From positions 283,016 to 347,015 of the forward strand of contig QAKI01000043.1 in the NCBI GenBank assembly GCA_003343905.1: a stretch of 64,000 nt of DNA, read 5' to 3'. This document shows, piece by piece, positions 25,224 to 34,312 of this stretch. The stretch is from Subdoligranulum variabile. GTDB taxonomy: Bacteria > Bacillota > Clostridia > Oscillospirales > Ruminococcaceae. The notes under the pieces were generated by a model. The model saw only the letters and a list, made by a program, of their open reading frames with translations, did no database searches and was not told the origin of the DNA. A program made the translations under genes and the position numbers. Every line of letters starts with the position of its first letter. Positions within the stretch are counted from its first letter, which is position 1.

Positions 25224-26114
25224 ATGAAATATCGCTCTGTCACCGTGCTGGCCCCGGCCAAGCTGAACCTTTCGCTGGACGTGGTGGGCACGCTGCCCAA
25301 CGGCTATCATGATCTGGACATGGTCATGCAGACCATCGACCTGTATGAAAAGATCACCCTGCGCCGCAGCGATGACCTGTGCCTGACGCTGCCGGGCAGC
25401 TTTGTGCCCGCCAACGACAAGAACACGGCCGTCAAGGCCGCGCTGGCCTTCTTCCACTACACCGGCCTGCTGGCGGGCGTGGACATGACGGTCTACAAGC
25501 GGGTGCCGGTGCGGGCCGGTATGGCGGGCGGCAGCGCCGACGCCGCGGGCGTGCTGGTGGGGCTGAACGAACTGTACGGCGCCCGCCTTTCCATGAGCGA
25601 ACTGTGCGCCATCGGCGCAGGCATCGGCGCGGACGTGCCGTTTGCCCTGCTGGGCGGCACCTGCCGCGTGCGCGGCGTGGGGGATCTGATGAAAGCCCTG
25701 CCGCCCTGCCCGGACTGCTGGTTCGTGGTGGTCATGCCCAGCGTGGGCGTTTCCACCCCGGAAGCCTTTGCCCGGTACGACACCATGGGCAGCCCGGTCC
25801 ACCCCGACTGTGAAGCCCAGGAACAGGCCGTCCGTGCGGAGGACCTGCGGGCCGTCTGTGCGGCTGCGGGCAATGCGCTGGAACACTGTTCCGGCGCGGA
25901 GGAAACGCCTGCCATCTGCGCAGCCCTGCGGGAAAACGGCGCGCTGACCGCCCAGATGACGGGCAGCGGCGCGGCGGTGTTCGGCGTGTTTGCGGACGAA
26001 GCCGCGGCCCGTGCGGCCCAGTCGGCGCTCAAACAGTCCTACCGGCAGGTGTACCTGTGCCGCCCCACCCGCGGCGGCCCGCGCGTCACGGTGCGCAGGC
26101 CGATGAAGCGGTAA
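25224..26114 (+). CDS. ispE: 4-diphosphocytidyl-2-C-methyl-D-erythritol kinase
   Basis: IspE phosphorylates CDP-methylerythritol in the non-mevalonate isoprenoid pathway. The 296-aa GHMP kinase has the N-terminal VLAPAKLNLSLDVVG, the ATP loop PVRAGMAGGSADAAGVLVGLN (about residues 94-110) and a C-terminal QMTGSGAAVFGVF. GGAGGG precedes ATG 25224. The frame is open much farther upstream (24864), but that stretch is the shadow of the CPBP gene. ispE followed by spoIIR is an order I recall from other Clostridia. Confidence 0.95.
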   Translation: MKYRSVTVLAPAKLNLSLDVVGTLPNGYHDLDMVMQTIDLYEKITLRRSDDLCLTLPGSFVPANDKNTAVKAALAFFHYTGLLAGVDMTVYKRVPVRAGMAGGSADAAGVLVGLNELYGARLSMSELCAIGAGIGADVPFALLGGTCRVRGVGDLMKALPPCPDCWFVVVMPSVGVSTPEAFARYDTMGSPVHPDCEAQEQAVRAEDLRAVCAAAGNALEHCSGAEETPAICAALRENGALTAQMTGSGAAVFGVFADEAAARAAQSALKQSYRQVYLCRPTRGGPRVTVRRPMKR

Positions 26115-26151
26115 AAATTCCCCGCGCTGTTTGCGGTGTTGGTTTCTGGCC

Positions 26152-26173
26152 CATACTCCCCTTGCAAGGGAGG
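26152..26173 (+). promoter_or_regulatory. Small hairpin covering the spoIIR ribosome binding site
   Basis: CTCCC (26156-26160) can pair with GGGAG (26168-26172), which is the Shine-Dalgarno of spoIIR, with a 7-nt loop. CATACT (26152-26157), overlapping the left arm, resembles a forespore-sigma -10 core (CATNNT). I see no matching -35. Confidence 0.35.
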
Positions 26174-26180
26174 ATGCGCT

Positions 26181-26762
26181 ATGGAAAACAAGAGAAGAAC
26201 CGTACTGGAACTGGGCGTCGGCCTGGGGTTCCTGTTGAGCGTGGTACTTACACTGTGGTTCGCGGGGCGCGCGCAGGTGGCGGCGCAGGTCCGGGCCGAT
26301 ACGGTCCGCCTGCACGTGCTGGCCAACAGCGATACGCTGGAGGACCAGCTCATCAAGCTGCAGGTGCGCGACGCCATTCTGGCGGCGCTGCCCGCCGCTG
26401 TGACCGAAGCCGGTGACCCGCAGCAGGCGGTGGAGGCGCTGCACCGTTCGCTGCCTGTGCTGCAGCGCGCTGCCGACGGGGCGCTGCTCAGGACCCACAG
26501 CGGCCAGCGGGCGGTGCTGCGGCTGGAAACTTTTGATTTTGAACCGAAGGACTACGGCAGCTTCGCCCTGCCCGGCGGGTCCTATCAGGCTTTGCGGGTG
26601 GAACTGGGCAAAGCGCAGGGCCACAACTGGTTCTGTGTGCTGTACCCGGCGCTGTGTGTGTCGGGCGCAACGGCCGAATACCCCACGCCGCAGGAAAACG
26701 CGCTGGTCTTTGGCCGGTTCGAGGTCCGTTCCGCGCTGCTGGACGCCCTGCGGGGACTGTGA
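26181..26762 (+). CDS. spoIIR: Stage II sporulation protein R
   Basis: SpoIIR is secreted from the forespore and triggers SpoIIGA to process pro-SigE in the mother cell. The 193-aa protein has an N-terminal membrane/signal helix (about residues 10-32) and the SpoIIR signature: ADTVRLHVLANSDTLEDQLIK, KLQVRDAIL, YGSFALPGGSYQALRVELG and HNWFCVLYPALCV. GGGAGG precedes ATG 26181, and that ribosome binding site can be covered by a short hairpin. A terminator follows before addB. Its presence with spoIIP and dpaAB shows a working sporulation programme is likely. Confidence 0.93.
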   Translation: MENKRRTVLELGVGLGFLLSVVLTLWFAGRAQVAAQVRADTVRLHVLANSDTLEDQLIKLQVRDAILAALPAAVTEAGDPQQAVEALHRSLPVLQRAADGALLRTHSGQRAVLRLETFDFEPKDYGSFALPGGSYQALRVELGKAQGHNWFCVLYPALCVSGATAEYPTPQENALVFGRFEVRSALLDALRGL

Positions 26763-26796
26763 GCGCGCGAAAAAACTTTGTTTTATACCGTACAAA

Positions 26797-26829
26797 AGAG
26801 GGAAGGGCGCGCCCGCTCCCTCTTTTTCT
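26797..26829 (+). terminator. Rho-independent terminator after spoIIR
   Basis: AGAGGGA (26797-26803) pairs with TCCCTCT (26817-26823), with inner GGGCGCGCCC pairing and TTTTTC after. Confidence 0.75.
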
Positions 26830-26851
26830 GTCAAGAAAGGATCGTTTTTGT

Positions 26852-29800
26852 ATGCTGCACCTGCTTCTGGGGCCTTCCGGCAGCGGCAAGTCCCGCCGTA
26901 TGCGGATGGAACTGCGCGACCGTGCCGAACGGGGCGAGAACAGCCTGCTCATCGTGCCGGAACAGTTCACCTCCTCCACCGAAGGGCTTCTCTACCGCAC
27001 GCTGGGGGATACCCTCTCCGCCCGGGTGGAAAGCTATTCCTTCACCTCGCTGGCGGAAGCACTGCTCCGGCGGTACGGCGGCGCGGCGGTGCGCACGCTG
27101 GACGAAGCCGGGCGGGCGCTGCTGGTACGCCGCGCGGTCGATTCCCTGATGGATCAGGTGGTCTACTACAACCGCCAGCGCCGTTCCGCCGCGTTCTGTG
27201 AGCGGGCAGCCCAGACCATCGAGGAACTGAAAAGCGCCGGCGTCACCCCGCAGGCGCTCGCGTCCTATGCGCTGGCGCCGGGGGCCGACCGGGACAAATT
27301 GCAGGAACTTTCGCTGATCTACGGCGCGTATGAAGCACTGCTGGGCCAGACGGCCATGGACCCCGGCGACCGCCAGCAGTTGGCGGCCCGCTATCTGGAC
27401 GCGGACTTCTTCGCCGGGCGCGCGGTGTACATTGACGAATTTGATACCTTCAACGCCCCCAAGCGGGCGCTGCTGGCAGCCATGCTGCCGGTGGCCGATG
27501 TGACGGTCTGCCTGTGCTGCGACGGCATGCAGGACCGGGACGGCGGCATGGGGCTGTTCAGCGGGGCCAAGGCGGTGGCGGCCAGCCTGCGCCGCATGGC
27601 GGCCGACGCCGGTGTGCCGGTGCAGATCGAAACGCTGACCGACGACCCACGCCACGCAGACGCCCCCGCGCTGGCGGAACTCAACCTGCTGCTGGCCGAC
27701 CCGGCCTACACGCCGCAGGTGACGGTGGACCCGGCCGACCCGGCCATCGTCTGCCACGCGGCGGCCAGTCGCCAGCAGGAAGCCAAGGCGGTGGCGGCTG
27801 CCATCGCCGCTCGCGCCCGTGCGGGCACCCCTTACGGCCGCATGGCCGTCATCTGCCGCGATATGGCCGCCTATCTGGGGCCGCTGCGGTATGAATTCCG
27901 GTTGCAGGGCATCCCGCTGTTCTGCGACGAAGCCACCACGCCGGAAAACACCGCCCCCGCCCGGGCGGTCCACGCGGCGCTGGACCTGGCCCGCACGGGG
28001 GTGAGCAGCCGCACGGTGCTGCGCCTGCTCAAGACCGGGCTGGTGGACCTGCCGGAACGCCAGCAGGCGGCGCTGGAAAACTACGCCTATACCTGGCCGC
28101 TGAAAGCCGCCGACTGGCGGGAACCCTTCACCCGCAGCGCGGCGGGCTACTCCGACCGCGAACAGGAGGAGGACCGCCGCACACTGGAGGACGCCGAAGC
28201 CGCCCGCGCCTTTGTGATGGAGCGGGTGCAGCATTTTCTGCCGCGGGTCAAAAACGCCGGGGCCATTGCGCTGACGAAACAGATCTACCTGTTTTTGCAG
28301 TCTTTGGGGGCCGAAACGGCGCTGAACGCGCTGGCCGCCGCCCTGCGGGAACAGGGCCGCCTGCCGGAAGCCGATGAGGTCCTGCGGGAGTGGAACGTGG
28401 TCATGGGGCTGCTCAACCAGTTGGCGCAGCTTTTGGGGGAAGAACCGCTGCCCCCGGCGGAATACGCCGAGCTGTTCACGCTGCTGCTGCGCACCACCGA
28501 TATGGGGCACATCCCCCAAAGCCTGGACAGCGTGATCCTGACCACCGCCGGGCGTATGCGCCTGCCGGAAACCGACGCGGTGTTCGTGGTGGGTCTGGTG
28601 GAAGGGGAGTTCCCCCAGACCCCCGGCGACCAGGGATTGCTGACCCACGCCGACCGGGACGCCATGATGGCCCAGGGGGCCGAATTGCCCGACTGTTTTG
28701 AAAATAAGGTCCTGCGCGAAGGCGTCTGCTTTTACAAGGCGCTCACCGCCGCGCGGAACTTTTTGTGGCTGAGCTGGCCCGGCGCCGCCCATGCGGAGGA
28801 TGACGCCCGCGCCAGCGCGGCCCTGACCCCGGTGCGGGAGCTGCTGCGGGTCCCCTTTGTCACGCCTTCCGCCGCCATGCTGGCGGCTGCGCCCCCCGCC
28901 GCGCTGGATATTCTGGGCATCGTCAGCCAGCAGCCCGGCCGGGAAGGGGAGGGCGCGGCCCTGCGCGCGGCGCTGGACGGGCTGGAAGGCACGCCCCAGG
29001 CGGCCCCCGGCTACGACGCGGTGCGCCGTGTCTGGCAGGCCAAACCGCCGTCGGTGGAAAATATCGCGGAACTGGAAAAACTGCTGGGCCGCAGCCTGCG
29101 GGTCAGCCCTACGCGCTTTGAAAAGTACCAGACCTGCCCCTTCGGCTACTTCATGCAGTTCATCCTGCGGGCCGCGCCGCGCCAAAAGGCCGAGCTGGCC
29201 CCCAACATCAGCGGTACGCTGACCCACTGGGTTCTGGAAAACGCCCTCAAGCGCCAGGGGGCGGCGTTCCGCGACCTGCCGGCCGAAGAACTGCGGGCGC
29301 TGGTGGACGCGCTGGTGGATGAATATGTGCGGGCCAACCTGCCCGGCGCCACGGCGCGGATGCAATATCTGATCGAGCGCATCCGCCGCAACCTGACCGG
29401 CCTGCTGGGCTTTATCCGGCGGGACCTGCGGCAGTCGGGCTTCCAGCCGGTGGCCTTTGAACTGCGTATCGACGACCGCCCCGGCGACGATCCCGACGCG
29501 CCCCGCGTGGACCCGGTGGAACTGGAGGACGGGCTGGGGCATACCATCCGCATCGTGGGCACCGTGGACCGGGTGGACGCCATGCCGCTGGGGGAGCGCA
29601 CCTACCTGCGGGTGGTGGACTACAAGACCGGCGGCAAGGACTTTCAGCTCAAGGAAGTCTACTGCGGGCTGGACTGCCAGATGCTGCTCTACCTCTTTAC
29701 GCTGGAACGCAACGCGGGGGACAAATTCCCCGGCGCCGCGGCGGCGGGGGTGGAGTATCTGCTGGCGGACCCCGCGCCCGAAAGCGTGCCCCGCGCCGAA

Positions 29801-30175
29801 GCCGGGCAGGGCGGCGAAGAGAACAACTACCCTCTCAACGGCCTGCTGCTGGACGACGAGAGCGTCTACCGCGCCATGGACACCCGGGGCACCGGCGATT
29901 TTGTGCCGCTGAATTTCAGCGCCAAGACCGGCAAGGTCACCAACGCCAAGAGCCGCCTGGCCGACGAGAAGAAGCTCGCGCGCATCCGCGACCATCTGGA
30001 CGGCCTGCTGGTGCAGATGGCCCGCAATATCTACAGCGGAAACTTTGACGCCCAGCCCCTTTGCAGCGGCGGGCGCAGCCCCTGCGCCTACTGCGATTTC
30101 CGCATCGCCTGCACGCATCGGGACGGGGAGAACGAACGGACGGTGGAAGTGCCCGCCGATCCGTTTGAGGAATAA
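26852..30175 (+). CDS. addB: ATP-dependent helicase/deoxyribonuclease subunit B
   Basis: AddB pairs with AddA to resect double-strand DNA ends up to a Chi site. The 1107-aa protein starts with a Walker A (LLLGPSGSGKSRRM, residues 3-16) and VPEQFT, has an inactive helicase-like core, and ends in a RecB-family nuclease (RVVDYKTGGKDFQLKEV). Its Fe-S cluster cysteines are seen at YQTCPFGYFMQF and in SPCAYCDFRIAC. The frame opens at 26654 but ATG 26852 with AAGAAAGGA and the family N-terminus fix the start. addA follows 16 bp later. Confidence 0.95.
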   Translation: MLHLLLGPSGSGKSRRMRMELRDRAERGENSLLIVPEQFTSSTEGLLYRTLGDTLSARVESYSFTSLAEALLRRYGGAAVRTLDEAGRALLVRRAVDSLMDQVVYYNRQRRSAAFCERAAQTIEELKSAGVTPQALASYALAPGADRDKLQELSLIYGAYEALLGQTAMDPGDRQQLAARYLDADFFAGRAVYIDEFDTFNAPKRALLAAMLPVADVTVCLCCDGMQDRDGGMGLFSGAKAVAASLRRMAADAGVPVQIETLTDDPRHADAPALAELNLLLADPAYTPQVTVDPADPAIVCHAAASRQQEAKAVAAAIAARARAGTPYGRMAVICRDMAAYLGPLRYEFRLQGIPLFCDEATTPENTAPARAVHAALDLARTGVSSRTVLRLLKTGLVDLPERQQAALENYAYTWPLKAADWREPFTRSAAGYSDREQEEDRRTLEDAEAARAFVMERVQHFLPRVKNAGAIALTKQIYLFLQSLGAETALNALAAALREQGRLPEADEVLREWNVVMGLLNQLAQLLGEEPLPPAEYAELFTLLLRTTDMGHIPQSLDSVILTTAGRMRLPETDAVFVVGLVEGEFPQTPGDQGLLTHADRDAMMAQGAELPDCFENKVLREGVCFYKALTAARNFLWLSWPGAAHAEDDARASAALTPVRELLRVPFVTPSAAMLAAAPPAALDILGIVSQQPGREGEGAALRAALDGLEGTPQAAPGYDAVRRVWQAKPPSVENIAELEKLLGRSLRVSPTRFEKYQTCPFGYFMQFILRAAPRQKAELAPNISGTLTHWVLENALKRQGAAFRDLPAEELRALVDALVDEYVRANLPGATARMQYLIERIRRNLTGLLGFIRRDLRQSGFQPVAFELRIDDRPGDDPDAPRVDPVELEDGLGHTIRIVGTVDRVDAMPLGERTYLRVVDYKTGGKDFQLKEVYCGLDCQMLLYLFTLERNAGDKFPGAAAAGVEYLLADPAPESVPRAEAGQGGEENNYPLNGLLLDDESVYRAMDTRGTGDFVPLNFSAKTGKVTNAKSRLADEKKLARIRDHLDGLLVQMARNIYSGNFDAQPLCSGGRSPCAYCDFRIACTHRDGENERTVEVPADPFEE

Positions 30176-30191
30176 ATAAAAGGAGAACGCC

Positions 30192-33100
30192 ATGGCGGAT
30201 ACCCCGAAAATTCAATTCACACCGGCCCAGGCGGCGGCCATCAGCGCCCGGGGCGGCAGTCTGCTGGTCTCGGCGGCGGCCGGGTCCGGCAAGACCCGCG
30301 TGCTGGTGGAGCGTGTGGTGGGGCTCATCACCGACCCTGCCAACCCCGTGGAGGCGGACCGTCTGCTCATCATGACCTTCACCAACGCGGCCGCGGCCAA
30401 GCTGCGGGCCGATATCGCCGCCCGCCTGGCGGCCGAAGTGCGGGCCCGCCCGGCGGACCTGCGCCTGCGCCGCCAGCAGCTTCTTTTGCAGCGCGCGTCC
30501 ATCGGCACGGTGGACGCCTTCTGCCTGCACTTTGTGCAGCAACATTTTGCTGCGCTGGACATCCCGCCGGATTTTGAAACGGCGGAGGAAGCGGACCTTG
30601 CCCGCATCGAGCAGGAAACGCTGGCCGAAGTGCTGGAAGACGCCTACGCCGACCCGGATTTCCGCGCCTTTGCCGACCTGTACGACCGGGGCCGCACCGA
30701 CCAGACGGCGGGGCAGGCTGTGCTGGAGCTCTACCATTTCAGCCGCGCGCTGCCCCACCCGGACCGCGCGCTGGAAGAATTTGCCGAAATGTGGCAAAAC
30801 GATGTCCCGCCGCAGGACACCCTTTGGGGCAAAGGGCTGCTGCAGGCGGCGCTGGCCCGGGTCCGGGGCGCCAAGGCGCTGCTGGAAGCGGGAGCCCGCA
30901 TGGCGGCCCGGGACGAAGCCGCCGACGCCGCCTATACGGTGGTGCTGCAGGAGGACGCCGACCGCGCCGCCTGGCTGTGCCAGAAGCTGGAAGCCGGGGA
31001 CTGGGACGCCGCCGTGGCCGCGCTGGGCGAAGCTGCCGGAAGCTGGCGCAGGCTGGGGCGCATCAAGGGCGGCAAGGACAACAACCCCGCCGCCTTTGCG
31101 GCCAGCGAACTGCGGGACCGGGCCAAAAAGCAGATCGAGAGCCTGCGGGCCGACCTGCTGCTGTGTACCGCGCAGGAGTATGAGGAGGACCGCCGCCGCG
31201 CGGCCCCGCTGGTCGCGGCGCTGGTGCGGGTGGCCCGCCGGTTCGCCGAAGCCTGCTTTGCTGCAAAACGGGAAGAAAAGCTGCTGGATTACGCCGATTA
31301 TGAACACCTGACGCTGGATCTGCTCATCGCGCCGGACGGCAGCCGCACGCCCCTTTGCCGGACCGTCAGCGCCCGCTACGCCGCCGTGCTGGTGGACGAG
31401 TATCAGGACACCAACGCCCTGCAGGATGCCATCTATTTTGCGCTGGCTTCCCCCGAAGCCGACAACCTGTTCTTCGTGGGCGATATCAAACAGAGCATCT
31501 ACCGCTTCCGCCAGGCCGACCCCGCCGTTTTTCTGGAAAAGCAGCAGAACTGGCAGCCCTACCCCCAACCCGCGCCCCGGCCCGCCGCGCTGGCGCTGGA
31601 CGCCAACTTCCGCAGCGCCCCCGGCGTCATCGCGGGCATCAACGAACTGTTCTCGGTCTTTTTCTCGCGGGAACTGGGCGGCGTTGCTTACGGCGAGGGC
31701 CAGCGGCTGGTGGTGGGCCGGCCCGATAACGCCTATCCGGGCCTGTGCGAAGTGGATGTGATCGACGGCGCCGACGCAGCCGGGGACGCGGCTGCCATCG
31801 CGGAACGCATCGCCGCCATGATGGCGGCGGGCTTCCCGGTCCGCGGCAAGGAGGGCGTGCGCCCCTGCGCTTATGGGGACTTCTGCATCCTGCTGCGCGG
31901 GCGCGTAGATTTCCCCGTTTATGAAGAGGCGCTGCGTGCGCGCGGCATCCCGGTCTTTGCCGATACGGCCGCCGACCTGCTGGACGCGCCCCATATCCGC
32001 CCCTTTGCCGCGCTGCTGCGCGTGCTGGACAATCCGGCCCAGGATATCCCGCTGGCGGCGGTGCTGCTCAGCCCGCTGTTCGCCTACACGCCGGACGATC
32101 TGGTGGCGCTGCGGGGCGCGTGCCCTCGCGGCAGTCTGTACGGCGCGGTGCTGGAGGGCGGCCATCCGCGCTTTGCCCCCTTTACGCAGGCGTTGGCCGA
32201 GTACCGCCGTCTGGCCCGCACCCTGCCGGTGGACCGCCTGCTGGAAGAACTGCTGGCCCGCACGGGCTACCTGGCGGCGGTGGGCGCCCTGCCCGACGGC
32301 GCACGCTGCCGGGAGGACCTGCAGACCTTTGTGAGCTGGGCGTCGGGCGCCGGGCGCGGGGGGCTTTCGGCCCTGGTGCGCGCCATGGATTCGGCGGCGG
32401 CCAACGGCGGGCTCAACCAAAACGGCGGCGGCCAGACCCGCCCCGGCTGCGTGAGCATCATGACGGTCCACCGCTCCAAGGGGCTGGAATTCCCCGTGGT
32501 GTTCGTGGCGAACACCGCCCGCCAGTTCAACCAGAGCGACGCCGTGCGCCCGGTGCTGACCCACAGCCGTCTGGGCGTGGGGGTCATGCTGCGGGCCGGG
32601 CAGGCCGCCAAGCGGTACAAGACGCTGCCCTATGCGGCGCTGGCCCAGGCCATCCGCGCCGAGACCCTCAGCGAGGAGATGCGCGTGCTGTATGTGGCGC
32701 TGACCCGTGCCCAGGATGCGCTCATCATCACGATCCCGCTCAAAAAGACCGAAACCTCCCTCAAGACCCCAGCCCTCTGCGCCCAGGCCGAAGCCACCGG
32801 CCCGGCGTCCATGCAGAGCATGAACAACTGGGCGGGCTGGTTGCTCACGGCCGTGCTGCTGCACCCCAACAGCGACACCCTGTGGGCGCGCACGGCCCTG
32901 CTGCCCCATCATCTGCCCACCCGCACGCCGCTGACGGTCCGCCTGCTGGCGGCCCCGGAAGCGGTGCGGCAGGAAGTGGCGCCGGTGCAGGCTGTGCCCG
33001 ATGCGGTGCTGTGCCGGGAACTGGAAGCCTCCTTCGCCTGGCAGAACCCCCACGCGGCATTGCAGAAGATCCCGGCCAAGGTCAGCGTCAGCGCCGTGAC

Positions 33101-33710
33101 CCATGCGTCGCGTCCCGTGGCGCTGGAGCGTCCGGCCTTCCTGCAAAAGGGCGGCATGACGGGGGCCGAGCGCGGCACCGCCATCCACGCCTTTTTGCAG
33201 AGCGTGCCGTTCGATGGCGAAGCGCCGGACCTGGACGCCGAGGTGCAGCGCCAGAAGGAGCTCAAGCTGCTCGACCCCGAACTGGCGGACAAGCTGGACA
33301 TCGAGCGGGTGCGCCCGTTCTTCGCCAGCGGCGTCTGGCGGCGCATCCGCGCGGCAAAGCGCATTTTGCGGGAAGAACCCTTCATCACCGCCCTTCCGGC
33401 CCGGCAAGTCACGCCGGAAGCGGGGGAGCGGGAGGAGGAAGTGCTCGTGCAGGGCATCGCGGACCTGGTACTCGTGTTCGACGGCTATGCCGAGATCTGC
33501 GACTACAAGACCGACGCCAGCCGCGACCCCGAACACTATGTGCGGGAATATGCGGCCCAGCTTCGGCTGTACCGCCACGCCTTTGCGCTGCGCCTGGGCG
33601 TGCCCGTGACCCGCCTGACCATCTACAGCTTTGCCCTGCAGCAGGAGATCGACATCCCCCTGCGGGACCCCGTGCCCGCGCCCGAAACGCCGCAGCGCAA
33701 AAAATCCTGA
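30192..33710 (+). CDS. addA: ATP-dependent helicase/nuclease subunit A
   Basis: AddA is the UvrD-type 3'-5' helicase and nuclease of the AddAB recombination complex. The 1172-aa protein has the N-terminal Q motif FTPAQAAAI, Walker A SAAAGSGKTRVLVERV, TFTNAAAAKLR, VDEYQDTNALQ (motif II), FVGDIKQSIYRFRQADP, MTVHRSKGLEFPVVF and the C-terminal nuclease EICDYKTDASRDP. AAAGGAG precedes ATG 30192. Slightly shorter than the Bacillus protein (about 1230 aa) but all motifs are present. It ends just before the promoter of rpmG. Confidence 0.96.
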   Translation: MADTPKIQFTPAQAAAISARGGSLLVSAAAGSGKTRVLVERVVGLITDPANPVEADRLLIMTFTNAAAAKLRADIAARLAAEVRARPADLRLRRQQLLLQRASIGTVDAFCLHFVQQHFAALDIPPDFETAEEADLARIEQETLAEVLEDAYADPDFRAFADLYDRGRTDQTAGQAVLELYHFSRALPHPDRALEEFAEMWQNDVPPQDTLWGKGLLQAALARVRGAKALLEAGARMAARDEAADAAYTVVLQEDADRAAWLCQKLEAGDWDAAVAALGEAAGSWRRLGRIKGGKDNNPAAFAASELRDRAKKQIESLRADLLLCTAQEYEEDRRRAAPLVAALVRVARRFAEACFAAKREEKLLDYADYEHLTLDLLIAPDGSRTPLCRTVSARYAAVLVDEYQDTNALQDAIYFALASPEADNLFFVGDIKQSIYRFRQADPAVFLEKQQNWQPYPQPAPRPAALALDANFRSAPGVIAGINELFSVFFSRELGGVAYGEGQRLVVGRPDNAYPGLCEVDVIDGADAAGDAAAIAERIAAMMAAGFPVRGKEGVRPCAYGDFCILLRGRVDFPVYEEALRARGIPVFADTAADLLDAPHIRPFAALLRVLDNPAQDIPLAAVLLSPLFAYTPDDLVALRGACPRGSLYGAVLEGGHPRFAPFTQALAEYRRLARTLPVDRLLEELLARTGYLAAVGALPDGARCREDLQTFVSWASGAGRGGLSALVRAMDSAAANGGLNQNGGGQTRPGCVSIMTVHRSKGLEFPVVFVANTARQFNQSDAVRPVLTHSRLGVGVMLRAGQAAKRYKTLPYAALAQAIRAETLSEEMRVLYVALTRAQDALIITIPLKKTETSLKTPALCAQAEATGPASMQSMNNWAGWLLTAVLLHPNSDTLWARTALLPHHLPTRTPLTVRLLAAPEAVRQEVAPVQAVPDAVLCRELEASFAWQNPHAALQKIPAKVSVSAVTHASRPVALERPAFLQKGGMTGAERGTAIHAFLQSVPFDGEAPDLDAEVQRQKELKLLDPELADKLDIERVRPFFASGVWRRIRAAKRILREEPFITALPARQVTPEAGEREEEVLVQGIADLVLVFDGYAEICDYKTDASRDPEHYVREYAAQLRLYRHAFALRLGVPVTRLTIYSFALQQEIDIPLRDPVPAPETPQRKKS

Positions 33711-33717
33711 TTTCCGC

Positions 33718-33746
33718 TTGACTTCGACCCGCGGTTGTGCTATTAT
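33718..33746 (+). promoter_or_regulatory. Strong sigma-A promoter of rpmG-secE-nusG
   Basis: TTGACT (33718-33723), a 17-bp spacer and TATTAT (33741-33746), starting eight bases after the addA stop. Confidence 0.8.
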
Positions 33747-33846
33747 GATAGCACCTCTTTTGCGGGTTTATTTTTTATGCCCTTTTTCTGGGGGCGGCCC
33801 GCAAGTCCGAGGGAGGCTTATTAACCGATAATGGAGGTGCCGAACA

Positions 33847-33996
33847 ATGACTGTCAAGATCACCCTGGCTTGCACCGAATGCAAGCAGCGCAACTACAAC
33901 AAGGAGAAGAACAAGAAGAATTCTCCCGATCGTCTTGAGATGAAGAAGTATTGCCGTTTCTGCAAGAAGCATACCCTTCACCGCGAAACCAAGTGA
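33847..33996 (+). CDS. rpmG: 50S ribosomal protein L33
   Basis: This short gene encodes 49 residues starting MTVKITLACTECKQRNY. Four Cys occur as two CxxC pairs (CTEC and CRFC), the zinc-binding form of L33, and the end KKHTLHRETK is typical. TGGAGGTG lies before ATG 33847. The rpmG-secE-nusG order is standard in Firmicutes. Being the Cys-containing type, it may be exchanged for a Cys-free paralogue under zinc limitation, if the genome has one. Confidence 0.95.
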   Translation: MTVKITLACTECKQRNYNKEKNKKNSPDRLEMKKYCRFCKKHTLHRETK

Positions 33997-34012
33997 GGAT
34001 AGGAGCTTAGAG

Positions 34013-34288
34013 ATGGCGGACAAGAAAGCTGCGAACGCCGCAGCCCAGGCTCAAAGCGAAAAAAAGAAAAAGACCTCGATTTTTGGTAAGGTCAAGAACT
34101 TTTTCAAGGGTATCGTCAAGTATTTCAAAGATACGAAGAGCGAGCTGAAAAAGGTCGTATGGCCCAGCAAGAGCGACGTCAAGACCAAAACGCTCACCGT
34201 GCTTGCGGTGGTCGCGGCGGCCGCCGTCGTCCTGATCCTGCTGGACATCATTTTCGGTGGCGCGATCCACTTAGTGATCGGCGCCTGA
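34013..34288 (+). CDS. secE: Preprotein translocase subunit SecE
   Basis: SecE stabilises the SecYE channel in the membrane. The 91-aa protein has a charged N-terminus (KKKKTSIFGKVKNFFKG), the conserved amphipathic segment FKDTKSELKKVVWPSKSDV and one membrane helix (about residues 64-88). This is the short Firmicutes type. GATAGGAG precedes ATG 34013. It lies between rpmG and nusG as expected. Confidence 0.95.
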   Translation: MADKKAANAAAQAQSEKKKKTSIFGKVKNFFKGIVKYFKDTKSELKKVVWPSKSDVKTKTLTVLAVVAAAAVVLILLDIIFGGAIHLVIGA

Positions 34289-34312
34289 GCGCTTGAGCGG
34301 AGGCAATGACTT

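Noticed and set aside
26831..33578. Very long minus-strand open frames (over 1100 codons) opposite addB and addA
   Set aside because: They are shadows caused by high GC and third-position bias. The products are Arg/Gly/His-rich without domains, there are no ribosome binding sites, and the plus strand holds clear AddB and AddA.
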